Shown here piece after piece: positions 26,014 to 35,545 of a stretch of 64,000 nt of DNA. Source of the DNA: CALBPI01 sp045110335 (lineage in GTDB: Bacteria > Pseudomonadota > Gammaproteobacteria > Steroidobacterales > Woeseiaceae); NCBI GenBank assembly GCA_045110335.1, contig JBGCGB010000048.1, forward strand, positions 1 through 64,000, in the 5' to 3' direction. Below the pieces are notes generated by a model. That model was not told the DNA's origin. It saw nothing but the letters and a program-made list of their open reading frames with translations, and did not search any database. The position numbers and the translations under genes were made by a program. The stretch's first letter is position 1. Every line of letters begins with the position of its first letter.

Positions 26014-27133
26014 TCACTAACGGTACAGAGCCGGACAAGCCAAAACCACCCTCGCCGCTTCCGAAACGTAGACTACCGCCGAGCTGATGAATGCGCTCAC
26101 GCATGCCGCTCAATCCGTTGCCTGCCTCAACCAATGCGGGTGCCTGACCATCGTCGCGAATCGAGAATTTCACGTTGCCATCTGCCTGCCAAAGGGAAAC
26201 CCAACTGTGCGTTGCATTCGCATGCCTTAACGTATTGGTGATCGCTTCCTGAATACAACGCAGTAACGCATCAGCGATTTCTACATTATCAATCTGCAGT
26301 GCTTCGTCAATTTCCAAATCAATGTGCAGCTGCGGCACGTTCTCGACAATCAAATCGAGTGCCCTTCGAAAATCGAGTTCGCCTTTATCGCGGAGGGTAC
26401 TTACCGCCTCACGCACGTCGCTTAGCAACAACTTCGCCAGTGCACGGCTTTGGGCGACATGCATTTTGGCATCCCCTTCCGTTGTGTGTTCCGCAATTTG
26501 CAGGTTGATCGACAACGCCGTCAGATGATGACCAACCAGATCATGCAGGTTTCGTGCGATACGCGTGCGCTCATTCTGGCGCGAAGCTTCCGACAACAAG
26601 TGTTGGGTTGCGACCAGTTCACGATACAAAACCTGCGTCTCATCTCTGGCTTTCTCCGCACGTAAAGCCGCCATCGATGACATCAACGCAAAAATATGAA
26701 AGGTCGCATACAGTGCGGTCGACAAGAGCGCACTATCGCGAAACCAATGGAATTCCCAAATCAGGTACCAACCCGCGACGATACCCACCAGCCACAGATA
26801 GGACGTCCTGCTTTGATAGAAAGACACCGACATCGCAATCCAGATGATCGTATAAATCTGCAGGTAGTCGATCGGCAGCAACCAGGCGAGAAAAATAACC
26901 GAAGCGAGCTGACCGAGATTGGCCCAACGTCGGACGCGCTTAGTAAGCCGTTTGTCCATCGAAAGGAACATCGTGACGCCGTATGCCACAGCGCCCAAAA
27001 CAGCCAGCTCAAGCGTTCCGGCGTAACCGGAGCTCGACGTGGCGATCTGGAAAATCATGGCGCCGGAGATTACCGCCCAAGTTAGGAAGGCCGCCGTAGT
27101 TTCAATATAGGTCGCGTTTTCGTGCTTTTTCAT
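26006..27133 (-). CDS. Membrane sensor histidine kinase (HisKA_3 type)
   Basis: Sensor kinase of about 375 residues. The N-terminal half contains five or six membrane helices with short loops and no large periplasmic domain, so it probably senses a signal within or at the membrane. The HisKA_3 box is RIARNLHDLVGHHLTALSIN, with the phosphorylated His in LHDLVGHH. The ATPase N-box is CIQEAITNTLRHANATHSW and the G-box DDGQAPALVEAGNGLSGMRER. I prefer the ATG at 27133 to the in-frame one at 27229, since the extra 32 residues are not membrane-like and would run into the divergent gene's leader. It overlaps the response regulator gene. Confidence 0.9.
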   Translation of the reverse strand: MKKHENATYIETTAAFLTWAVISGAMIFQIATSSSGYAGTLELAVLGAVAYGVTMFLSMDKRLTKRVRRWANLGQLASVIFLAWLLPIDYLQIYTIIWIAMSVSFYQSRTSYLWLVGIVAGWYLIWEFHWFRDSALLSTALYATFHIFALMSSMAALRAEKARDETQVLYRELVATQHLLSEASRQNERTRIARNLHDLVGHHLTALSINLQIAEHTTEGDAKMHVAQSRALAKLLLSDVREAVSTLRDKGELDFRRALDLIVENVPQLHIDLEIDEALQIDNVEIADALLRCIQEAITNTLRHANATHSWVSLWQADGNVKFSIRDDGQAPALVEAGNGLSGMRERIHQLGGSLRFGSGEGGFGLSGSVPLVNA

Positions 27134-27263
27134 GGGGTTATTGTGGCCCGCCGGACAAAAAATCGCTATAGGCCAAAAGTCATGGTTACCAATCATGACG
27201 TCTAGCACTGCCGCAAGTGGCCCCCACACCGTAATCTGGCTACAAGTTCAACGGAGACCCGCC

Positions 27264-28001
27264 ATGCATTTCATCCACGCTTTACTGCTAAAAGCCCACA
27301 TCGGCATCGGTGCTATTGCACTCATCGCTTTCTGGCTGCCAGTCGCAACCCGCAAAGGCTCAAGCTTGCACAAGAAGTCCGGACGTATTTACGTCTGGTG
27401 CATGAGCATTGTCGCCGCAAGCGCCATTGCGATGTCATTGATGGTGTTGATGGACCCGATCGGTGTCAGAGTGCCGGCGCGCAACCTGGATATGGAACGC
27501 GCAGCACTGATCGCCTCAAACAATCGGATGTTCGCCTTGTTTCTATTGATGCTCGGCATGTTAACCGCTGCCGGCTTGCGACACGGCTTGTTGGCATTGC
27601 GCGTCAAACAGCAACCGGATGCACTGCGTAGCAAAGGTCATGTCGTGCTGCTAGCCTCTTTAGGCGTCATGGGTATCCTCGTGGGATACACCGGCATCGT
27701 ATATAGCCAAGTCCTGCTCATGGTTTTTGCCGTCATTGCGATTTCCGGCTCGGTGAATACCCTGCGCGAGGCCTTCAAACGCAATATGACCAGAAATGAT
27801 CGAATTAAAGCGCATTTCGGTGGTCTCATTGGTACCGGCATCGGTGCCTATACGGCATTCTTCGCTTTCGGTGGCTCCAGATTATTGGCAGACATCTTAA
27901 GAGGACAATGGCAGGTTATCCCGTGGGTACTCCCGGCCATTATTGGTACGATCGCGATCCGTCGCGTCGAGAAGAACTATCAGAACAAGGCAACATCATG
28001 A
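27264..28001 (+). CDS. DUF2306-like polytopic membrane protein
   Basis: Predicted inner-membrane protein of 245 residues with about seven hydrophobic segments. The motif at the start (IGIGAIALIAFWLPVATRKG, then SSLHKKSGRIYVWCM) matches the DUF2306 family pattern: a conserved Lys-Gly-x-x-x-His turn after the first helix and a Gly-Arg-x-x-x-W before the second. GGAG lies before the ATG at 27264; the longer frame from 27132 adds an unlikely leader. The function of the family is not known. It is coupled to the TPR gene by an ATGA overlap (27998-28001). Confidence 0.75.
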   Translation: MHFIHALLLKAHIGIGAIALIAFWLPVATRKGSSLHKKSGRIYVWCMSIVAASAIAMSLMVLMDPIGVRVPARNLDMERAALIASNNRMFALFLLMLGMLTAAGLRHGLLALRVKQQPDALRSKGHVVLLASLGVMGILVGYTGIVYSQVLLMVFAVIAISGSVNTLREAFKRNMTRNDRIKAHFGGLIGTGIGAYTAFFAFGGSRLLADILRGQWQVIPWVLPAIIGTIAIRRVEKNYQNKATS

Positions 28002-28990
28002 ACCGCATCGCAGTGATTATCCGACATATCCCCATGGCACTCGTCCTGTTACTGAGTGCAGGCCTTCTGCATGCAAGCCCGGGTACCGATGCCTTTACAG
28101 AGGGTCAGTTGGATCAAGCCAAGAAATTGCTAAGCGCAGAAGTTCGCATCGACGATGATGTGAACAAACGCATCTTGCTCGGCCAAATCGAAATGCGACA
28201 AGGCGAATTCAAAAAGGCATTGGAAGTGTTCGAAACGGCTGCGAAACAGCACCCGCAGAACGCCGAAGCGCAATACTGGGTAGGTGCAAGCGCGGGCACC
28301 TTGGCCGGCAACGCCAGCATCTTCAAAGCCGCAGGGCATGCCAAAAAGGCGCGACGTGCGTTCGAGAAAACCATTGAGCTCGACCCGGAACACTACGAGG
28401 GCCACGAAGGCCTGGTGATGTATTACTTGCAAGCACCGGGGTTTCTTGGCGGCGATAAAGATGAAGCGTTGGCCCTGGCGATGAAGACCGTGTCGTTTGA
28501 ACCCATCAATGGCCGCTTACTGTTGGCATCGGTTTACCAACAAACTAAGAAGCCGAAAAAACGCGCTGCCGTGTTCGAAGAACTGATGACGATAGCGCCC
28601 AATGATCCGAGAGCCTTCGTCAATATCGGCTTCGCAGAACAAGCCGAAGATAACTACGCTGCCGCCCATGATGCTTTTTCAAAAGCGGCGGCGACCACTG
28701 CTGAAGGTGAAGATGCAGAGATTAGTCGGCAATCGGCGCGTTATCAGGTCGGTCGCACCGCCGTTTTTAGCGAAGAACGAATGAGCGCGGGCATAGCGTC
28801 TTTGACGGCTTATCTCGAGGGTCCGGTTAATGACAACCAGTTACCGGGGAAAGACTGGGCGACGTTCCGGCGTGGACAGTTGTACGCACTAGCGGGCGAT
28901 ACGGCCGCGGCCAAACGCGATTTTATGTCCGCCAAAGGTATGACAGAAGACAAAAACCTGCTCAGCGAAATCAAGAAAGCAACGCGTTAG
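27998..28990 (+). CDS. Exported TPR-repeat protein
   Basis: Periplasmic or secreted helical-repeat protein of 330 residues with a signal peptide (MNRIAVIIRHIPMALVLLLS...LHASPG). TPR-like units can be seen at GQIEMRQGEFKKALEVFETA, HAKKARRAFEKTIELDPEHY, LASVYQQTKKPKKRAAVFEE and GFAEQAEDNYAAAHDAFSKA. It is probably a scaffold for protein interaction; the partner is unknown. The start overlaps the DUF2306 stop, so the two are likely to work together. A strong bidirectional terminator follows at 28999-29042. Confidence 0.88.
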   Translation: MNRIAVIIRHIPMALVLLLSAGLLHASPGTDAFTEGQLDQAKKLLSAEVRIDDDVNKRILLGQIEMRQGEFKKALEVFETAAKQHPQNAEAQYWVGASAGTLAGNASIFKAAGHAKKARRAFEKTIELDPEHYEGHEGLVMYYLQAPGFLGGDKDEALALAMKTVSFEPINGRLLLASVYQQTKKPKKRAAVFEELMTIAPNDPRAFVNIGFAEQAEDNYAAAHDAFSKAAATTAEGEDAEISRQSARYQVGRTAVFSEERMSAGIASLTAYLEGPVNDNQLPGKDWATFRRGQLYALAGDTAAAKRDFMSAKGMTEDKNLLSEIKKATR

Positions 28991-28998
28991 ACAGGCAC

Positions 28999-29042
28999 AA
29001 AAAAAGGCCGCTGGCGAGAACACCCGCCAGCGGCCTTTTTAC
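28999..29042. terminator. Bidirectional Rho-independent terminator
   Basis: A perfect 11-bp stem (GGCCGCTGGCG / CGCCAGCGGCC) with an 8-nt loop is flanked by an A7 run on one side and T5 on the other. It sits between the convergent TPR and hpd genes and can end transcription from both directions. Confidence 0.93.
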
Positions 29043-29055
29043 TTTTCTTAGGCGC

Positions 29056-30156
29056 TTACTTCTCGCCGTCGGGTATGACACCACGACGCATTTGATCAAG
29101 CTCCAGTGATTCGAACAACGCCTGGAAATTACCTTCGCCAAAGCCTTCGTTGCCTTTGCGCTGAATGATCTCAAAAAAGATCGGGCCGATCGCATTCTCG
29201 GTGAAGATCTGCAGCAACAAGCCTTGGTCTTCGGTCGGCGCGCCATCAATCAGGATACGTCGCTTGCGCAACTCATCAACGTTCTCGCCATGACCCGGCA
29301 CGCGCTTATCAATCAGATCAAAATAGGTTTCGATCGTGTCTTGAAACTTCACGCCATTTGCTGAGATCGCGTCGACACTGGAAAAAATATCGGTCGATCC
29401 CAGTGCAATGTGTTGGATGCCTTCGCCGTTGTAGTCGCGCAAGAACTCTTCGATCTGGCTATGCTCATCCTGGCTTTCGTTCAACGGAATCCGAATCTTG
29501 CCGCAAGGGCTGGTCATCGCTTTAGACACCAGCCCGGTGACTTTACCTTCGATATCGAAGTAGCGAATCTCGCGAAAGTTGAACAAACGCTCATAGAAGT
29601 CCGCCCACTTCGTCATGTTGCCGCGATGCACATTGTGCGTCAGGTGATCCAGGTAAGTCAGTGACGTGCTGCTCGCCGCCATCCGCTCTTTCCAGTCTGG
29701 CTCGAACACGAAATCAACATCGTAGATCGTCTGGTCGCCATAGCGATCGATCATATAAAGCCGACTGCCACCAATGCCTTCAATCGCCGGCAAATTTAGT
29801 TCCATCGGACGCGGATCGGTTTGCACACGTTTGGCACCCAACTCGACGGCGCGATCAACCGCAAACTGCGCGTCTTTGACACGGAATGCCATCGCACAGG
29901 CGCAAGGCCCGTGCTCACGCGCGAACTGCTGCGCAAAACTATCGGGCTCGGCATTGATGATGAAGTTGATGTCACCTTGCTTGTGCAACGTGACGTCTTT
30001 GGAGCGATGACGCGCGACCACGGGAAAACCCATCTTCTCGAAGAGGCTACGAAGCAATTCAGGATCAGGCGCCGCGTACTCGACGAACTCAAAGCCGTCG
30101 GTGCCCATCGGGTTCTCGAATCCTGTCGCTGTCGGTGCTGATTGATGCGCGGTCAT
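29056..30156 (-). CDS. hpd: 4-hydroxyphenylpyruvate dioxygenase
   Basis: Fe(II)-dependent enzyme of 366 residues that converts 4-hydroxyphenylpyruvate to homogentisate in tyrosine catabolism. Two VOC-type domains are present. The second carries the iron ligands: His in LDHLTHNVHRGNM, His in GIQHIALGSTDIF and Glu in IGPIFFEIIQRKGN. The C-terminal GFGEGNFQALFESLE is the gating helix typical of HPPD. The later steps (hmgA, maiA, fah) are not in the window. An Lrp/AsnC regulator is divergent across a 118-bp gap and is the obvious candidate controller. Confidence 0.96.
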   Translation of the reverse strand: MTAHQSAPTATGFENPMGTDGFEFVEYAAPDPELLRSLFEKMGFPVVARHRSKDVTLHKQGDINFIINAEPDSFAQQFAREHGPCACAMAFRVKDAQFAVDRAVELGAKRVQTDPRPMELNLPAIEGIGGSRLYMIDRYGDQTIYDVDFVFEPDWKERMAASSTSLTYLDHLTHNVHRGNMTKWADFYERLFNFREIRYFDIEGKVTGLVSKAMTSPCGKIRIPLNESQDEHSQIEEFLRDYNGEGIQHIALGSTDIFSSVDAISANGVKFQDTIETYFDLIDKRVPGHGENVDELRKRRILIDGAPTEDQGLLLQIFTENAIGPIFFEIIQRKGNEGFGEGNFQALFESLELDQMRRGVIPDGEK

Positions 30157-30274
30157 GGTGTTGAGCCCTTATAAAGAGATCACACAGTTTAGCAATTGGC
30201 CGCTTCGGATAAGCTGCGAAAAAACGCATGATTCCTGTATGATTGACATGAATTATGATCTTATTGGGCTAAAT

Positions 30275-30754
30275 ATGCAGGAATCCATCACTTTAGATAA
30301 GTTTGATATCGCAATACTGCATGCGCTTGATCAGGATGCACGCATTCCGTGGGTAGAACTGGCGCAACGCGTGAGCCTATCCGCATCCGCATGCCAGCGG
30401 CGCAGCCAGGCACTGCAAGCCGCCGGTATCATCGAGCGCTATGCAATTCATGTCGACAGCACCGCGTTGGGCTTCGACGTGGAAGCTTTTGTTGCCGTCA
30501 ATATTGAACGCCAGAATATGGACTTTGCCAAACAATTTCGGGATACGATGCTGGCGCTACCCGAAATCCAAAGCTGCTATATGTTATCCGGTGCCATTGA
30601 TTTCATGCTGCGGGTCGTCGCACGCGACTTGCGTGAGTATGGGCAGTTTATTCAACGTGAAATATTGAACTTGCCCGGTGTTAAAGACGCCAGCTCATCG
30701 ATCGTGCTGGAGCAGATCAAACGCGGTCGCGGTGTGCCGTTAGTGGCGACGTAA
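30275..30754 (+). CDS. Lrp/AsnC-family transcriptional regulator
   Basis: Feast/famine regulator of 159 residues. The N-terminal HTH is LDKFDIAILHALDQDARIPW (about 8-27) with VELAQRVSLSASACQRR, and the C-terminal RAM effector-binding domain is FVAVNIERQNM...CYMLSGAIDFMLRVVARDLREYGQF (read in parts). I choose the ATG at 30275 because Lrp proteins begin just before the LDxxDxxIL helix; an upstream in-frame ATG would run from 30155. It is divergent from hpd, so it probably controls tyrosine degradation in response to an amino acid. Confidence 0.9.
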   Translation: MQESITLDKFDIAILHALDQDARIPWVELAQRVSLSASACQRRSQALQAAGIIERYAIHVDSTALGFDVEAFVAVNIERQNMDFAKQFRDTMLALPEIQSCYMLSGAIDFMLRVVARDLREYGQFIQREILNLPGVKDASSSIVLEQIKRGRGVPLVAT

Positions 30755-30840
30755 AAGGCGACCGTTCGCTTCGATGACGCCCGCAACTTTCAACGCTAAA
30801 TCGAGCCGACAACACACCAGCGCTCGTCGCCGCACCACAC

Positions 30841-32772
30841 TCAAGGTTCAAACGGCAAGGGCAATCCGGCGTCGATACCGTTAGCCCGGCGAATGGCAGC
30901 AAGATCAGCCATACCCCTTTGTTGCCAGAATGCATGGTAATCCGGATGGCGTCTGATCACTTCCGGCATTTCCAAGGGCCCATTGCTGAACGCAAAAGCA
31001 CCGGTACTTAAAAGCACACGTTGTTTTAGTGAATCATAATTGTTCAACAATGCTAACGCTTGTTCGGTGAACCCCATTCTCGCGAGCACACTCACCCCGA
31101 GCAGATCTTCACCAATCAGCGAGATGAGCGTATTCCTCCGCGAAGCGTAGTCACACGCGATGATCTGACCGTCGGGTGCCGCTGAACCCTCACGAAGGAA
31201 CGCGATGATCGCGACGCTGCAGGCCCAGTCTTCGCGCACCGATTCAGCCCCCTCGAGAAACGTCAATGCTTCCGCGGCCAATTCATAAAGCGCACCAGAT
31301 TGTACCGCGTCATTCGCCTGTATGGCATGCATAGCCATCGCGGAAGTCCACGCGACATCGCCCACTTCACAAGAACGCGCGTCGATACAAGCAGAAACGC
31401 TCGTGTACAACTCTTTCATTTGGCGAGATTCTCCATCGAAATCGCCCAGCGCCGCCCTCAGTGTGACCGCAACGCGTTGCTTTGTTTCATTCAACGGATC
31501 ATTGGCCAACGTGCGTTCGAGCGCGCGTTGGATCTCGGACACATTGCCGATCGCAAAAGCATTCAATGCCGTAATGTACTGAACAAAACCATCATTTGGC
31601 GCGATCGACTGAGCTTCTGCGAGCAACTCCCCAGCCTCCACAATCCCCACGTCTGTAGAGATCAGCCAATAAGCCTTACCCGCCAAAGCGCGTGTGTTTT
31701 GAGGCTCCAGGGCCAGTGCTTTTTTGTACGCGGCATCAATGAGGCGATGACCGTCATCGACGCTCAACTTGGGCCAGGTAGTCGGATTGCTCAGCGCAAG
31801 ACTATTAGCCAATGCGGCCCAGCCATCAGCGAAGTCCGGATCAATCTCAACGGCACTTTGAAAAGCATTGATCGCAGCGGTCCGGTTGTTGGCATCTCGC
31901 TCGCGATCCCACCACAAGTCGATACCTTTGAGATAAGTCTCATAGGCCTGAGGCGTGGTATTCACACTATCAGCGCGGCCGGCCCCCGCGCCCACACCCA
32001 AGCGGAACTGCAAAACCAGTGAAAGCTTGCCGACGATATCGTCCTGAATCTCAAAAACATCCGTCAACATGCGGTCGTAGGTTTCGGACCACAAATGAAA
32101 CCCATCGGCAGCGCGAATCAACTGCGCGGTAATGCGCAAGCGATCGCCCGACCGTCGAACGGATCCTTCCAATACATGCGCAACGCCGAGCTGCTGACCG
32201 ACATCCCGAAGGTCGACGTCTTTGCCGCCAAACGAAAAGGCAGATGTGCGTGCCGCCACTTTCAAATTCGGAAACTTCGCCAGACTATTCAGCAACTCTT
32301 CGGAAATACCTTTGCCGAAGAAATCATCGTCCTGGTTGGAACTCAACGCGACGAACGGCAACACGGCAATCGACCGGTCTTCGGCGCGGATCGGCACGAC
32401 CGTGTCGGGCGTTCCCGTACCGGATGTTTCAGGTTGACCAAACGACTGCCAGATAACGAGCCCTGCAACGCCCGCCAAACCCACAATAATTCCGATGTCG
32501 AGAAGCCCGCCGCGCGCCGGCACCGTTTGCTGGCCGTCACTCGCCGTTCGCTTGACGCCATCCCGGGTAAGATCAAACACCCAAGCCAGAACTAATGCGA
32601 TGGGGAATCCAATGATGACCAGAACCGTCACCATCGTGTCGAACCAGTCTGGCAGATTGAGTGTGGTCTCGAGCGCCATGCCCACTTCGATGATGAGCCA
32701 GCCAGCAACGGCATACATGCCGGCCACGCGAATCACATGTCGTTGACGAAGCTCTTGAAACAGACTGGCCAC
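30841..32772 (-). CDS. TolB/FlgO-like domain and TPR membrane protein
   Basis: Protein of about 643 residues. A short N-terminal SLFQELRQRHVIRVAGMYAVAG segment, read in parts, leads into two membrane helices (VAGWLIIEVGMALE; VTVLVIIGFPIALVLAWVFDL). This is the N-terminus common in CadC/adenylate-cyclase-like TPR proteins. A periplasmic TolB-like domain follows (RSIAVLPFVALSSNQDDDFF; HVLEGSVRRSGDRLRITAQL), then TPR repeats from about 290. I prefer a GTG start at 32772 (AGGA 6 nt upstream), which gives the usual family N-terminus, over an in-frame ATG at 32817. Unlike relatives, it has no cytoplasmic output domain. The function is unknown. Confidence 0.82.
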   Translation of the reverse strand: MASLFQELRQRHVIRVAGMYAVAGWLIIEVGMALETTLNLPDWFDTMVTVLVIIGFPIALVLAWVFDLTRDGVKRTASDGQQTVPARGGLLDIGIIVGLAGVAGLVIWQSFGQPETSGTGTPDTVVPIRAEDRSIAVLPFVALSSNQDDDFFGKGISEELLNSLAKFPNLKVAARTSAFSFGGKDVDLRDVGQQLGVAHVLEGSVRRSGDRLRITAQLIRAADGFHLWSETYDRMLTDVFEIQDDIVGKLSLVLQFRLGVGAGAGRADSVNTTPQAYETYLKGIDLWWDRERDANNRTAAINAFQSAVEIDPDFADGWAALANSLALSNPTTWPKLSVDDGHRLIDAAYKKALALEPQNTRALAGKAYWLISTDVGIVEAGELLAEAQSIAPNDGFVQYITALNAFAIGNVSEIQRALERTLANDPLNETKQRVAVTLRAALGDFDGESRQMKELYTSVSACIDARSCEVGDVAWTSAMAMHAIQANDAVQSGALYELAAEALTFLEGAESVREDWACSVAIIAFLREGSAAPDGQIIACDYASRRNTLISLIGEDLLGVSVLARMGFTEQALALLNNYDSLKQRVLLSTGAFAFSNGPLEMPEVIRRHPDYHAFWQQRGMADLAAIRRANGIDAGLPLPFEP

Positions 32773-33071
32773 AAGTGTTCCTGGTAGATAACGGAGCCAT
32801 AGTTGGCTAATCCCCAAGAATACCAGTTATTAGAAGCCCTCACCGAGAATGACGACGCGAAATGCCAAGCCGGGCGACGCATGCAGATGGCGCGAGCGTC
32901 CGGGCTTTTGCTATGGTGGATCGGACTAACCGGTCACGGCAGGGGTTTGCTGAGCGGTTTCGTATTGGGTTATCTAATGCAGAAATTAAGGGCAGTCGAT
33001 ATGTCAGAAAGTGTTCTTTAATCATCGAATTCGATTAGTCAAAAAAGACCGAACCGATCTTGGGTTCCCAC
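32773..33071. other. Intergenic region with no confident gene
   Basis: About 300 nt between the divergent TolB/TPR gene and the terminator of the YHS gene. It should contain the TPR gene promoter reading leftwards. I see one 12-bp palindrome (ATCGAATTCGAT, 33024-33035) and a weak 72-codon frame at 32803-33021 that resembles no family and lacks a ribosome-binding site. Nothing else stands out. Confidence 0.5.
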
Positions 33072-33101
33072 AAAAAAACGCCGACCCCAAAAGGATCGGC
33101 G
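33072..33101 (-). terminator. Rho-independent terminator of the YHS gene
   Basis: Read on the minus strand: CGCCGATCC, loop TTTT, GGGGTCGGCG, then T7. The stem is nine or ten base pairs with one bulge and a strong T-run. It lies 44 nt after the YHS gene stop. Confidence 0.88.
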
Positions 33102-33144
33102 CTCTCGTTTGGCATCCCACCAAGCGACGGGGATGCCTAGCGAC

Positions 33145-33618
33145 TTATTCCGCTAGTACTTTCGGCCAATTTTCATCAGCTAACCTGATGAAACCGGCGG
33201 GATCTGCTGACCATGTCTTGCCTACATCATCGTTGTAGTTGACGTAGAGTTTGTCGCCGACGATTTTCCAGACCGTGGGGTCACCGGAGGCCGTGTAACC
33301 TTGTGAAACTGCCCATGCACAATAGCCGCCGTACTGTGGCGCGTACTTCGCTGGATCGGCTTTAAAGGTCGCTAGGTTTTCTGCACTGGAAAACAACCAA
33401 GTCGCATCATTCCATTCCGTTGAGAACGCTTTCTTGCCCTTAACGGGCTTGCCTTCAGTGAAGTAACCGACAGCGTCATATCCTTTCAGGGCGGTACTTG
33501 AAAACAGGCTCGTGTAGACCGGCGCCTTCTCGGCGAAGGCGGGTGTGGAAACAGTGGCAAAGCCGATAACGGCGACCAAAGTCAGCATGAATTTTTGAAC
33601 GTAGTGTAGCGTCGGCAT
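33145..33618 (-). CDS. YHS-domain exported protein
   Basis: Periplasmic protein of 157 residues with a signal peptide (FMLTLVAVIGFATVSTPAFA). The YHS-type domain has ALKGYDAVGYFTEGKPVKG, FSTEWNDATWLFSSAENLAT, and FKADPAKYAPQYGGYCAWAV, the typical x-YDPVxYF...YxPxYGGxCAxA pattern. The YGGYCAWAV cysteine is conserved in this group and may bind a metal; the role is not established. AGGAG precedes the ATG and a terminator follows, so it is a single-gene transcript. Confidence 0.92.
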   Translation of the reverse strand: MPTLHYVQKFMLTLVAVIGFATVSTPAFAEKAPVYTSLFSSTALKGYDAVGYFTEGKPVKGKKAFSTEWNDATWLFSSAENLATFKADPAKYAPQYGGYCAWAVSQGYTASGDPTVWKIVGDKLYVNYNDDVGKTWSADPAGFIRLADENWPKVLAE

Positions 33619-33689
33619 GACCGGCTCCTAATGTTAGTGTTAACAAGGAGACCGCACGACATACCGATTCATTTCATCAAAACGAAAAT

Positions 33690-35534
33690 TTAATCGTCAA
33701 CCGCACGTCGATCAATCGGCAAGGCACTGCCACCGCGTTCTGCGTCACTGGCCACCGCTCGCATCGCGCCGAACAATTCCCGCCCCATACCGATCGTATG
33801 TGAAGTGTCAGCATTCAGTGTCATGGCTCTGGCATCCAGATCATCGACATGCACCGTCAACGTCCCGGCCACGGCATCCAGCTCGACAATATCGCCATCA
33901 CGAATTTTGCCAATGGCACCACCATTGCTGGCTTCCGGTGAAATTTGAATAGCTGCTGGTACTTTACCCGACGCACCTGACATACGACCATCAGTGACGA
34001 GCGCCACTTTAAACCCTTTGTCCTGCAATACACCCAGTGATGGCGTCAACTTGTGCAACTCGGGCATGCCGTTCGCTTTGGGGCCTTGATGAACAACAAC
34101 GACGATAACGTCTTGCGTCAATTCGCCAGCCTTAAACGCCGCTTCCACATCGTGCTGTCGATTAAACACGCGCGCCGGCGCTTTGACGATACGGTGCTCA
34201 TCTTTCACGGCAGAGGTTTTCACAATGCCACGACCGACATTACCGCCGACGAGCACCAGCCCACCGGTTTCTGAAAACGGATTCGCCACCGGGCGCAGCA
34301 CATCTTCGTCGAGACTCTTGCCCGTGCCAGCCTGCCATGTCACCGTCTCGGCGCCATCCTCATCGGCCGCGCCCAACATGGGCTCCGTGGTGTAGTGGCG
34401 CAACCCTTGCCCCGCAATCGTGTTGACGTCGTCATGCAAGAGACCTGCGTTTAGCAACTCTTCAATCATGAACGGAATACCGCCCGCCGCTGCAAAGTGG
34501 TTTACGTCAGCTTGACCATTGGGATAAACCCGCGCGAGCAACGGAATGACACCAGAAAGATCATTGAAGTCGTCCCAGTTGATCTGAATGCCGGCGGCAG
34601 CTGCAATCGCGACCAGATGAATCGTATGGTTCGTGGAACCGCCTGACGCCAACAGACCGACGATACCGTTCACAATGGCGCGCTCATCAACGACCTCTGC
34701 GATCGGCGTGTATTGTTCCGACAGACCGCTGATCTCGACAGCGCGATGCGCGGCCGCCCGAGTTAACGCACCACGCAAACGGGTGTGCGGATTCGGAAAC
34801 GACGTCCCTGGCAACTGCAGCCCCATAAACTCCAACACCAACTGATTGCTGTTGGCGGTGCCATAAAAGGTACAAGTGCCCGCCGAGTGGTAGGACTTGG
34901 ATTCTGATTGCAGCAATTCGTCGCGGGTGATTTTACCTTGCGCGTACAACTGTCGTGCCTGCGCTTTTGCCGCGTTGGTAATGCCCGAGGTCATGGGACC
35001 CGCCGGCACAAAAATGGTGGGCAGGTGACCAAACGACAACGCGCCAATCAACAGTCCTGGCACAATCTTGTCGCAAACGCCGAGGCATAACGCCGCGTCG
35101 AACATGTTGTGTGACAAACTCACTGCCGTCGCCATCGCAATGACATCACGACTGAACAGCGATAAATCCATACCCGGTTGCCCCTGCGTCACACCATCGC
35201 ACATCGCCGGTACGCCACCGGCGAATTGCGCAATGCCGCCCGCTTTCCATGCAGCCGCTTTCAACATCGGTGGATAGTCACCCAGCGGCTGATGTGCAGA
35301 AAGCATATCGTTGTAGGCCGAAATGATCGCAACGTTTGGCCGCTCTTTTCCGGCCAGCGCTTTTTTACCGGTCGCATCATTGGCAGCGAACCCGTGTGCA
35401 AGATTGCCGCACGACAAATCACCACGGTGCGGCCCATTACGCCGGGCCTGTGCAACCATCGCGAGATACTGAGCGCGCGTCTCCGCGCTTCTTTCAATGA
35501 TCCGCTGGGTAACAGCGTCGACAGTAGCATCCAT
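33690..35534 (-). CDS. edd: 6-phosphogluconate dehydratase
   Basis: IlvD/Edd-family [4Fe-4S] dehydratase of 614 residues that converts 6-phosphogluconate to 2-keto-3-deoxy-6-phosphogluconate, the first committed step of the Entner-Doudoroff path. Marks: SCGNLAHGFAANDA, AIISAYNDMLSAHQPLGDYP, VPAMCDGVTQGQPGMDLSLF, ALCLGVCDKIVPGLLIGA, SGGSTNHTIHLVAIAAAAGI and TDGRMSGASGKVPAAIQISP. The cysteines in these blocks serve the cluster. I use the ATG at 35534 with AGGAG upstream. It follows pgl by 11 nt. No eda gene is in the window. Confidence 0.96.
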   Translation of the reverse strand: MDATVDAVTQRIIERSAETRAQYLAMVAQARRNGPHRGDLSCGNLAHGFAANDATGKKALAGKERPNVAIISAYNDMLSAHQPLGDYPPMLKAAAWKAGGIAQFAGGVPAMCDGVTQGQPGMDLSLFSRDVIAMATAVSLSHNMFDAALCLGVCDKIVPGLLIGALSFGHLPTIFVPAGPMTSGITNAAKAQARQLYAQGKITRDELLQSESKSYHSAGTCTFYGTANSNQLVLEFMGLQLPGTSFPNPHTRLRGALTRAAAHRAVEISGLSEQYTPIAEVVDERAIVNGIVGLLASGGSTNHTIHLVAIAAAAGIQINWDDFNDLSGVIPLLARVYPNGQADVNHFAAAGGIPFMIEELLNAGLLHDDVNTIAGQGLRHYTTEPMLGAADEDGAETVTWQAGTGKSLDEDVLRPVANPFSETGGLVLVGGNVGRGIVKTSAVKDEHRIVKAPARVFNRQHDVEAAFKAGELTQDVIVVVVHQGPKANGMPELHKLTPSLGVLQDKGFKVALVTDGRMSGASGKVPAAIQISPEASNGGAIGKIRDGDIVELDAVAGTLTVHVDDLDARAMTLNADTSHTIGMGRELFGAMRAVASDAERGGSALPIDRRAVDD

Positions 35535-35545
35535 AAACGGCACTC

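Noticed and set aside
31300..32022. 240-codon plus-strand frame inside the TolB/TPR gene
   Set aside because: Antisense to a gene with clear domains; rich in Arg, Cys and His as expected of a shadow frame.
32803..33021. 72-codon plus-strand frame
   Set aside because: No ribosome-binding site, no family resemblance and a composition like translated intergenic DNA.
33024..33035. 12-bp palindrome ATCGAATTCGAT
   Set aside because: Short and AT-rich in a region with no clear promoter; not enough to name an operator.
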